From Keithomyces neogunnii (Eukaryota; Ascomycota; Sordariomycetes; Hypocreales; Clavicipitaceae): 64,000 bases of DNA. Under the pieces are notes generated by a model. The model was not told the DNA's origin and made no database searches. It saw nothing but the letters and a program-made list of their open reading frames with translations. Both the position numbers and the translations under genes were made by a program. The stretch is from contig JAIOWQ010000004.1 of assembly GCA_020975405.1 (NCBI GenBank), positions 1,178,001 to 1,242,000 of the forward strand. Direction: 5' to 3'. The stretch's first letter is position 1; each line of letters starts with the position of its first letter. This document shows, piece after piece, positions 55,255 through 64,000 of the stretch.

Positions 55255-56662
55255 ATTGAAGCGTCAAAGGGAGTACGAAGGCAGATGGCCAAAGTCCTTG
55301 CGACTCACGACACAGAGACCAGCTCATCACAGGGGCCGCCTTCTTTTCTACCCGAGCACATGGCGGACCGGAAGAAAGCAATACATCCACTCGCACGAGA
55401 GGCGGAGACGGTGGTTCCAAATGAAGCCAGAACTCTAAAACTGCCTAATAACATACTTCTGTAGAATCGGGAGACTGTCAAGGAATCCATACACGTCAAC
55501 CATCAAGCCAAGCTTGCCCCGCACTTTGGCGCGGCGAAGTCGGAATGACTTTGGGCGGTTACCAGCTTCTCAACAACACATGGCGGCAGTACGGCACCAT
55601 GACAAAGCGGTCGCGCGCCATCATCAAAGCATGGACCGGCGACGGAAGGCATCCATTGCAAAGCTGGGTTTATGTATGTATGTCATCAGCCCATGTCAGA
55701 AACGGGTAAAAGGGTTTTGCAACCCTCGAGGCTCGCTTCACGGGGATGTCGGGACTCGGGAGCAGCAGATTTGGGTGCGGAGAAGTTGAAGCGTCAGGAA
55801 CATGTCAAGCAAATGATTAGTAGCGCACCAATGGTTTGGCACCAATAACGGAATCTGGGCGCCTGCCGAACGCCGCGTGGCTGAAGCTCAATCATTCGGG
55901 GATGTCGGAGCCGAAATTCGTGGGACTGAAAATGGCAGGAGCATCAGACTTCATCCCAACTGCCAGCGCCAACACCAGCGCCACTGGCACAAGTACGCCA
56001 AATCCATCCTGGTGCCTGTCCAGCTGATTTCATACTCCCCCTCCCCTCTGAATCGTTGATTCGGTCTGCAGCCCCCAGTGGCTTTTTATCCGTTGATCCC
56101 ACACGATCCCCAGCCAACTCATCATGCAAGGCCGGGACTTTGTTGGCACCGTCAAGTTCTCACTAGCCATTTCCTCAAGGGGTCTCTGGGGTAATTCTCC
56201 ATCTAGTTTCTGGGGCCATGCACAGTTGCGCGTAAACCGCAGACTCTCGTCACCCAGATCGAAGCCGGCTAACCAAGTCCCGTTTTGGCCACGATCAGCC
56301 CAAACCCTGCCCTTCCCCGTGTCGATTGATCCTCCATTGTCGTCTAGCGCCCTTCTGGGCTTCCTCCGGAGTGTCGCTATTCGACCACAAACCAGCCTGG
56401 GCATCCTTCTTCCTTGCTTCCCTCGCTGCGATGCCGTGCCTTGTCGGCTGGACCATGATGTGTGAAGGGTATAAAGTCATCTCTTGGCCGCCTCCTCATG
56501 CCACAGGCACCATTCATCGACCCGCAAGCAACCCGCAAGGTGCAACTGGCCGTCTGCCGTTGAAACTTTGTTGCCTTTTCGGCTACTGGCCAGGCTTTCT
56601 TTCAACTTGACTCATCAAGCTCACGCACATATTTCAACGCCATCTTGTCATCGAATTTCACA
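55255..56662. promoter_or_regulatory. Divergent promoter of beta-galactosidase and permease
   Basis: 1408 bp with no credible ORF. It holds two copies of CGGGGATGTCGG (55741-55752 and 55897-55908), each a CGG-N6-CGG direct repeat of the kind bound by Zn2Cys6 dimers. Four CreA/Cre1-type SYGGRG sites lie at 56073-56078, 56108-56113, 56186-56191 and 56210-56215 (CTGGGG or its complement). Binding by either class is inference. Confidence 0.6.
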
Positions 56663-58391
56663 ATGGCAGTATCGGACAAGGTTCAGCTGGAAGTGCATCA
56701 CCACGACCGTACCCCGGATGTAGGCGCTGCCATACAGCTTAGTGATGAGGCTGATCAGAGAGAAAGCTCGCCATGGACATGGGCCATGCTTCGTCTCTAC
56801 CTTGTCCTAAGTTGCGCCTACTTGTGCGGCTGCTTGGTATGCCCTGGTCCCTCTATCGATGCCGCGTTAAACTCTGCTTGACTGACACGCCTCCGCTCTA
56901 GAACGGCTATGATGGATCACTCATGGGTGGTTTGAACGCCATGCCGACTTATCAGCATTACTTTGGCATGTACGTGTGACATGTACCATTAGGTCCCAAC
57001 TTTTCACGTCATGTTAACCAAAAAAGATCAGGCAATCTGCAGGTTCTAGCACTGGTCTGGTATTTGCCATGTACAATATCGGCTCGGTCGCAGCAGTCTT
57101 CTTTACTGGTCCCGTCAACGATTATTTCGGCCGCCGATGGGGAATGTTCACCGGTGCCTTGATAGTCATTATTGGCACCTGCGTACAAGCCCCATCAACA
57201 AGCAAGGGACAATTTCTTGCGGGCCGTTTTGTGCTTGGTTTTGGCGTCAGTTTCTGCTGTGTATCGGCTCCATGCTACGTCAGTGAAATGGCCCATCCTC
57301 GATGGCGTGGAACGTTGACCGGGTTGTACAACTGTACTTGGTACATTGGGAGTATCGCGGCAAGTTGGGTCGTCTATGGCTGCAGTTATATCAACAATGA
57401 CTCGGGATGGAGAATCCCCATTTGGTGCCAGATGGTCACTTCTGGCATAGTTGTACTGGGTGTCCACTTCCTCCCAGAATCCCCGCGTTGGCTGATGGCG
57501 CAAGACCGACATGGTGATGCTATCAAGGTGCTTGCCACATATCATGGCGAGGGTGACGAGAAGCACCCCATGGTTCAACTCCAAATGCAAGAAATGGCGA
57601 GCCAGATTGCGGCCGAGGCCTCGGACAAGAAGTGGTGGGACTACCACGAGCTTTGGGACACACATAGCGCCCGCAGGCGTCTGATTTGCGTTCTCGGCAT
57701 GGCTTGCTTTGGGCAAATCAGCGGGAACAGCCTAAGCTCCTACTACCTGCCCGTCATGCTGAACAACGCCGGCATAGTGGACACGAAAAAGGTGCTTGCT
57801 CTCAACGGCGTCAACCCTGCGCTCTGTTTCGTCGGGGCTGTGCTTGGCGCACGCATGACGGACGTTGTCGGCCGTCGACCTCTGTTGCTGTACACCATCG
57901 TCTTTGCATCCTTCTGCTTCGCAATCATAACGGGCACTAGCAAGTTGTCTATAGACGACCCGGGCAATATGGCAGCCGCCAATACCACGGTGGCCTTCAT
58001 CTTCATTTTTGGCATCGTCTTCTCATTTGGCTGGACCCCGCTACAGTCCATGTATATTGCCGAAACCCTGCCCACGGCAACGCGAGCCAAGGGCACGGCG
58101 ATTGGCAACTTAGCCAGCTCGGCCGCCTCGACCATCATCCAGTATAGCAGTGGGCCGGCATTTGCGAACATTCATTACTACTTTTACCTAGTATTTATAT
58201 TCTGGGACCTCTTTGAGGCGGTGGTGATTTACCTGTTCTTCCCAGAGACCAAAGACCGTACACTCGAAGAATTGGCAGAGGTGTTCGAAGCGCCAAATCC
58301 GGTCAAGAAGAGCCTGGAGAAGAGAAATGCGCAAACAGTGATGAATACTTTGCATGTGGCCGAGGGAAAACAGATGGAGGAGAATGTTTGA
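56663..58391 (+). CDS. lacpA: MFS sugar permease, probable lactose transporter
   Basis: Twelve-helix sugar/H+ symporter of the plasma membrane. Exons 56663-56836, 56902-56969 and 57032-58391 give 533 aa. Sugar-porter signatures are NGYDGSLMGG in helix 1, GRRWG after helix 2, GRFVLGFG, PRWRGTLTGLYN, PESPRWLMA and FPETKDRTLEELAEVF at the end of helix 12. The N-terminal 40 residues are polar and cytosolic. Substrate is inferred from divergence with the beta-galactosidase; related permeases also carry cellobiose or other disaccharides. The symbol follows the A. nidulans bgaD-lacpA pair. Confidence 0.93.
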
Positions 58392-59104
58392 AATACCCTG
58401 TCTAGGGCGTGCTCGGCTCCGTTCACGTTGGACGAGTTTTCAGAGGCAGCGTTCGGGCCTTTTGTGATGGTATTGATATGATGTGATGATGTAGTTTATT
58501 GTCTCTTTTCTAAACAGGACGCAGGGGCTCTGGAGCTGCCTGACAATGCCTTGGCTTGCAAGTCATATATTTGAATCAAGCAAATTGACATGGCAAAACC
58601 ATGGGCTAGAGACATTTAAGCTGGCATGATTAATATTGTCAAATCATGTGACGCCTCGTGTTTTGACACGTCTGTGTTGACTGCAACGCCTCATATGTGG
58701 GATAAAGTATGCAGTCAAACAATCTGGCTCCTCGAGATGCATTTCCCCATTTCCCCATTTCCCCACAGGTGGACACGGTCAACGCCGGAGCCCAACCGCT
58801 CACTCCCCTCGCTGGAGATGGAGATGGCACTGGCGCTTCCAGCTGTGACTCAAGATCCTAAAGGAGAGACTGTTTCGACACGGCGTCTGGTAGCCGACTG
58901 TTCTCGGCCCCCTTTGCCAAGCAGGGTTTCCGTCTGTCTGCCCAGTGCCCACTCGTGCACCTCGCGCAAGCGTCTGCTCGTCCCGCCTCGGATCGAGTCC
59001 GATCAACAAGGCTCCAGCACACAGTGACGCACGCATCAGGGAGCGGTGTCGTCGCATGTCGTTTGATTGACACCGAACCCCTCCCTGGCTTGAGACGGCC
59101 GAGC
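58392..59104. other. Intergenic: permease 3' end and regulator promoter
   Basis: About 0.7 kb. TTTCCCCA units repeat near 58743-58767. No gene seen. Confidence 0.55.
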
Positions 59105-61548
59105 ATGAATATGCAAGATCTGGTGTCGGCGGAGGCGCCGTCACAGCCCGAGCCGTCGCGAAAACGCCTGCGGACCTCTCATGCGGTAAGAAAGATGCAC
59201 GCCTCTCGGATCAGGCACCAGGCCGCTGACCATTCGTGCTCTTGGGGGTGACTAGTGCGACGTATGCCGCAGCCGCAAGATAAGGTAGGTGCAGCATCTC
59301 GATGCGAGACACGCCGCGACCTCGGCTGACCATGTTGACCATGTTGACCATGTTGACCACGTTGACCCAGATGCGACGGCAATCGCCCCTGTGCCACCTG
59401 CGTAGCTACAGACCAGCACTGCGCATATGGCTCCGAAGCCAGCTCGTGAGAAGACTCGCCCGCCAGACGTGGTTTTGCTGCTGCGACGAAAACTGACAAT
59501 GCCATCATCAGACGGGGCAAGACGGACTTGGTCCTCGACGGGGTGCTGCGCATCGAAAAGGCCCTCGGCCAACTCAACTCTACTCTTGTGAGCACTGAGC
59601 GGCGTTCCGCCAGAGCAAGCTTCGACCTAACTTGACCCAGGCCCAGCATGCCGGCGCATCCCTCGGGGCGCCCGTGACCTCTCCGGCTACTCTTCCAGCC
59701 TCGACCAGTCCGTACGTCGACTCGCCGCCGGTTACAGAAGCCGAATCTGGCCGCACATGTCATCCAAACCCAACGACGCCGGCAGTTGCAAACGGCGCCC
59801 GCAACGACAAGGGCAGCAGTCTCGAAAACGCGGTTCTTGATTCTATGCATACGTCAACTACCGAGTCGGTCCTCTCATGGCCCCATTTCGACGTGTTCCC
59901 ATCCTTGCGCAACGACTACACGTCCATCTTCCAACTGGAGCAATCGCGGGTTGCACTGCCCATTAAGCAGTCCACCATGTATCCCTACGTCACGCCTGAT
60001 GCCGTCGACTCTATACTGGAGTCGTTTGAGCAGAATGTCAACTTTTGGTATCCCACCATGTCTCAGATACAGGTTGAGCGAACAAGGGCGCTGCTGGATT
60101 CGGGCGTGACCCCCCAAGATACCGTGGAATCGTGCATAGCCCTGTTGACAATGGCGCTCGGGTGCGCCAGCCAAGTCACGGCGGACATGGTCTCGGATCA
60201 GGATGCCGGGCGCAGGGCATCTCGACGACAAATGGGGGACGTGTACTTTGACGCAGCGCTCAAAAGGGCCTACGTCGCCCACCTTGGCGTCTCATCTTTA
60301 TCTGCCCAGTGCCTCTTCTTTGTCGGGTGAGTCAGTTGCCTTTTCCCCCACCACGGGCAGAGAGGAGGACCTTTGCTCACACAGCATCTAGACTGTACTT
60401 TGCCTTTCTTGCCAGACCTCTGCAAGCGTGGGAGTACATTGGCGCAGCCGCGGCAAAGTGCATGATGCTGCTGTCCTACCCACCGGACCAGGCATCGGCA
60501 TCTCACGAGGACCGAGAACGGACGCGGAGAATATTCTGGTCCTGCTACATCCTCGAAAGGTAACGGCTCCTGTCTGCCCTGCGTCCTCTATACTGACATG
60601 CGCATGCCCAAGCGACTACATCGCCGAGCTGTCTGGCAGCCCAGTCTCGGGCATCTCGCGCATAGAATCCTCCATCCCGCTCCCGGGCACATACCACACC
60701 CACGGGGATGCCGCGGCAGAGGAGCAGTCGTCGCTGTACTTCCTGGCCTGCATCAGCATGCGCCGGCTGCTGAACCGCGTCCACCAGCTCCTCTACGCCA
60801 GCGACACGGGCGCCGCCCTCGACACGGCCCGGTTTCCCTACATTGCCGCCGAGCTGCAGCACCAGCTCGACGAGTGGCGAAACTTTCTCCCGCCCGCGCT
60901 GTCCTTTACCGTGGACACCCAGCCGGCTTCCAACGCCGCCAGCGGGTTCCTGCGGCAGCGCTACCTCACCTGCAGAAGCGTCATATACCGCCCGTACCTA
61001 ATGTGGCTTCTGAGCGGGAGCCGCAGCGGCAACGACGACCTGAGCGCGAGTGCCCCGAGCGAGGAGGCCAGAAGGAACTGCAAGGCGTGTCTGGACGCGT
61101 GCCTGATGCATATTCTCAACCTGAGAGGCTTCTCCCAGACCGTGCTGGTGGATACATGGATTTGTTCACTGTCGTGAGTTTTTGAAACAAAGCCGAGCCC
61201 TCTTTCCAGAGCCACGAATCAATCAAGAAACGCTGACGACTGTCAAGAATGGCGTGCGCGATGCTCGTTCTCCTGGCGGCATGTCGCGTGCCCTCGCTTC
61301 GGAGCTTGATCGACCCCGACGTGCTCGTGGCCGGCGACCATCTCAAACAGCTCCTGCAGGGCTGGCAGCGACTTGTCGGCGGGCCAACGAGTCCCAGCGT
61401 CGAGCAGAGTATACGGATAATCAAAGAAGCGGACAAGTTTATAAGAGAGGCGTACCTGCCGAGCCCAAGGGACGGGTCCGGGGCACCTAGACGGCCGAGC
61501 GGGTCGTCGCCCGCCAGCTATGACGGGAGCGTCTATTCACGGCGGTGA
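59105..61548 (+). CDS. Zn2Cys6 transcription factor next to the lactose module
   Basis: Nuclear regulator of 658 aa from eight exons (59105-59185, 59256-59284, 59371-59445, 59512-59587, 59641-60326, 60392-60559, 60613-61173, 61248-61548). The binuclear cluster has Cys at 28, 31, 38, 44, 47 and 54 and is split over two tiny exons. A helix with LVLDGVLRIEKALGQL follows, possibly for dimerisation. The MHR domain shows LYFAFLARPLQAWEYIGAAA, RRIFWSCYILESDYIAELSG and a DTWICSLSMACAMLVLLAAC helix. Two acceptors are AAG rather than CAG/TAG, chosen because they alone hold the frame. The C-terminal 60 residues are Ser/Pro/Arg-rich. Neighbourhood suggests it controls galactoside uptake and cleavage; no direct evidence. 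Confidence 0.9.
59332..59367 (+). repeat. ATGTTGACC x4 array ending at a 3' splice site
   Basis: Three perfect and one variant (ACGTTGACC) 9-base unit fill the end of the second intron of the regulator, right up to the CAG acceptor. Confidence 0.85.
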
Positions 61549-61946
61549 ATGCATTTTGGCGCGCAAGGCTCAAATCAGCCTTTAGACGCAGTGCGGCACA
61601 TGAGTCGTGTGTTGATGCAGCACATGATGCAGCACACCACTTGCGTACCTTGCCATCGAGCAGCAGCAGCAGCAGCAGCACCACCACCACCACCACCGCC
61701 ACCAACGGGCTACAACTTACGGCGAGGCTACAGTCAAGGACCCGTGCATGATGCACTGCACGCTTTTTCAAGCCACACGTACTCTGTACACTTGTCGCGA
61801 GACGGCGCAGCCCCGGTAAGGGCGTGTCAGTGCCCAAGTCAGCCTCAACAGCCTCACTCTCGCGGGCAGACGCATATAAACAAGACAACAATCCCAGCGC
61901 CGCGACGGAATAAACACCACCAAGCAATGTGCATGCACCAAGAAAA
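61549..61946. other. Short intergenic region with CAG/CAC trinucleotide run
   Basis: About 400 bp; the run of CAG then CAC/CCA triplets spans about 61660-61704. No gene seen. Confidence 0.6.
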
Positions 61947-62607
61947 ATGCGCAGACACACGGGCACCGAACGTGTGCAGACACCGGCGCTCCCCTGCCTG
62001 GCCTGGGCGCTCGTGCTCGTGCTCGTCCTCCGCCTCTTGTTCGAAATGACCAGCACCGCGCTCCTCGCCGTGACGGTCTACATCCACTGCAAATGGCGGG
62101 ACGGCCCCAGCCAGCAGGTCGTGCCGGCCATAACTGCCGTACGCTGCTCCCCTTGATTTCGTGGCGGTTGGCGGATCCTCACTCACCCTGACGAAACGGG
62201 ACAGGCTAGCCTCGCGGTGGCGGCGGACATGTTGCTGGTCGTCGCGGCGATTCGGCTGCACGGTCTGGCGGTTGTCGCGTACGCAGTCGACCTTGGGGCC
62301 TTTGCGGCTTCGTGCGTCGGCTGCTTGACGCTCCATCGGGCCAAGCATGCTCCTGTCGACCCGTATGCGCCGGCCGAGCTGCATCGGGCCCAGTGCATGG
62401 CCCTTGCGCTTGGTGTTGCGGTGCTGTAAGTTGGCCTTGGTCTTCCTTGCTTTTTGTGTGTCTGTCTTGCTGACTTTGTGCAGCGTCCAGCGGACATTCT
62501 CCTTTATCGTGTCTGTGCTTTGGAGGAGGGCGGTTAGGGGCATGCGTCCGGCTGCGACGGAGAGAGACGGGGACGATTTGGACTCTGTAGATACCGAGAA
62601 GGGGTGA
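61947..62607 (+). CDS. Small multi-pass membrane protein, unknown function
   Basis: Not recognised. Exons 61947-62138, 62205-62425 and 62484-62607 keep one frame through GTACGC/CAG and GTAAGT/CAG introns and give 178 aa. About four hydrophobic segments are visible: one near 18-50 (LAWALVLVLVLRLLFEM, then LLAVTVYIHC), a pair near 65-105 (AADMLLVVAAIRL, VAYAVDLGAFAASCVGC) and one near 130-155 (ALALGVAVL, FSFIVSVLW). The tail is charged (ATERDGDDLDSVDTEKG), suggesting a cytosolic C-terminus. The ATG at 61947 is the first in frame. It lies between the regulator and the P450. Confidence 0.6.
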
Positions 62608-63183
62608 TGGGGTGATGCTGGTAATACGCTGTTCTGTTGTGTGTTGGGAGTTGGCCATCTGGACCTGGGAATCTGTTGCAGATGTTGTCGAGGAGTAAGT
62701 TGTGCAGACGGTGAAGGAGCTGTATAGGCATTGCAAGCTGCAGACGCTGATGGAGCATGCACATGGCATTGCAAGCTGTGTGTTGTTAATGTCGAGATGT
62801 TAGGCGTGTTATCAGGCGAGATCTGTGCAATCCGACGTCGAATGCATCTACATCTACTGAGTCACTGACTGACAGGCCAGTAACACCACACTTGGAATCA
62901 CGGGCAAACATAATTCCAGTGCACCATTGTTACCCAAACTACGGAGTATAAAAACATATATTCAATAAAAAGTAAATAGAAAAGAGAATAAAACCATGTG
63001 TGGAAGCAGCCCATGCAGCATCCCCATCTGCACGTGATTCAGCTGGCAAACCCATGCAGTCATGGATGCATCTGATGACAAAAAGCTGCGCGACCCCCAG
63101 ATTGTCGCTCACCATAGTCACCCGCCGCCAACGCCCCAAACATCTGCTGCTGCTGCTGCTGCTGCTGCTCCTGCCCGCCGCTC
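62608..63183. other. Intergenic: P450 upstream region
   Basis: About 0.6 kb, with a CTG trinucleotide run at about 63144-63169 just before the P450 start, probably in its 5' leader. Confidence 0.6.
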
Positions 63184-64000
63184 ATGTCGTGGCTCCCGAC
63201 TGCCGCAGCCTCCCTCTTGGCCGTGGCCTTTGCATTCCAACTGACGTCGTTTGTGCGGCTGCGCCATGTTCCCGGCCCGTGGTGGGCTGCCTGGACGCCC
63301 TTTTGGCTCGTGCTCACACAGTTGACTGGTCGGATGCACTTTATCCTGCACGACGTGACCAAGAAATACGGTACGCCTTGGCCCCCTTGGCCCCGTTTGT
63401 TTCTACCGGCTGCCAAGTGCTAACCCCCCCCCCCACAGGACCCGTGGCCAGAATCGGCCCCGACTGGGTCGTTTGCGGAGACGCCGCCGAGCTTCGTCGC
63501 ATCTGGGCCGTGAGATCCAGCTGGACTCGGTCGTGGTGGTATCGCGGCATGCGCATCGACCCCTACCGCGACAGCTCCTTCTCCACCGTCGACGACCGCC
63601 TGCACAATGCCATCCGCAACAAGCTGCTGCCCGGCTACGGCGGCAAGGACGTCGACGACCTGCACCGGCACATTGACGAGCAGGTGGCCAGCCTGGTCCG
63701 GCTGCTCGACACCAAGTACGTCTCGTCGTCGTCGACGGACCAGCGCGGCCGCCAGCATTACACCCCCGTCGACCTCGCGCAAAAGGTGCACTTCTTCGCC
63801 CTCGACGTCATTTCCACCCTCGCCTTTGGCAAGACCCTGGGCTACCTCGCCGAGGACCGCGACAAGTTCCGCTACATTGAAACCACCAACCAGACCGTCT
63901 ACATCCTCGTCTCTACCACGCTGATTCCCGGCGTCATTCGCCTTCTGCAGTCTCCGCGTCTGAAATGGGTCATGCCCCGGATCGAGGGCATGGCCGGCAT
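63184..64000 (+). CDS. Cytochrome P450, N-terminal half (cut by window end)
   Basis: Microsomal haem-thiolate monooxygenase. Exons 63184-63370 and 63439 to the window end give about 249 residues with the frame open. The N-terminal membrane anchor (LPTAAASLLAVAFAFQL) is followed by the proline hinge HVPGPWWAAWTPFW. Then come ARIGPDWVVCGDAAELRRIW, a SSWTRSWWYRGMRIDPYRDS block near the B-C region and VISTLAFGKTLGYL in helix E/F. The style resembles pisatin-demethylase-like fungal P450s. The oxygen-binding, ExxR and haem-Cys motifs lie beyond the window, so activity cannot be judged. The intron has a run of 11 C before its acceptor. Confidence 0.9.

Overview
The window looks like a filamentous ascomycete, most likely a hypocrealean fungus. 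Genes carry several short GT-AG introns (about 50-115 bp), intergenic spaces are 0.3-6 kb, no operons are seen, and the proteins are typical fungal families. A Mad1-type adhesin (about 41-42.5 kb) points to a Metarhizium/Pochonia-like clavicipitaceous fungus. That placement is inference. No rRNA, tRNA, CRISPR array or intact transposon was found. Most gene models below are spliced by hand from donor, acceptor and reading-frame agreement.

Layout. 1-612: the 5' part of a Rap/Rsr1-type small GTPase on the minus strand, cut by the window edge and built of very small exons. 2.9-8.2 kb: a small single-pass membrane protein and EFR3, the plasma-membrane scaffold of PI4-kinase. 11.1-13.0 kb: a secreted CAP/PR-1 protein with a long repetitive linker. 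14.0-18.7 kb: gamma-COP (Sec21) and the ATP synthase chaperone Atp12, divergent from a shared 478-bp promoter. 18.9-28.2 kb: a candidate catabolic cluster with a Zn2Cys6 regulator, a Baeyer-Villiger-type FAD monooxygenase, a membrane-associated SDR and an HSL-type alpha/beta hydrolase. 28.2-35 kb: mostly non-coding, with one uncharacterised two-exon gene and a broken gene remnant. 35-39.9 kb: a GPI-anchored aspartic protease and a peroxisomal 4-coumarate:CoA-ligase-like enzyme. 40.7-42.5 kb: the adhesin. 42.5-48.3 kb: a gene desert. 48.3-51.6 kb: an 89-aa protein with a GC-AG intron and Vms1, the ribosome-quality-control peptidyl-tRNA hydrolase. 52.0-61.5 kb: a lactose-type module of intracellular GH2 beta-galactosidase, a divergent MFS permease and a downstream Zn2Cys6 regulator. 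61.9-64 kb: a small multi-pass membrane protein and the start of a cytochrome P450 cut by the window end.

Two groups appear to work together. In the 52-61.5 kb module the permease would import lactose or another galactoside, the cytosolic GH2 enzyme would cleave it, and the adjacent regulator may act through two identical CGG-N6-CGG elements in the divergent promoter. In the 19-28 kb cluster the order of chemistry suggests alcohol to ketone (SDR), ketone to ester or lactone (monooxygenase), then ester cleavage (hydrolase), under the neighbouring regulator. Both are inferences from neighbourhood and family.
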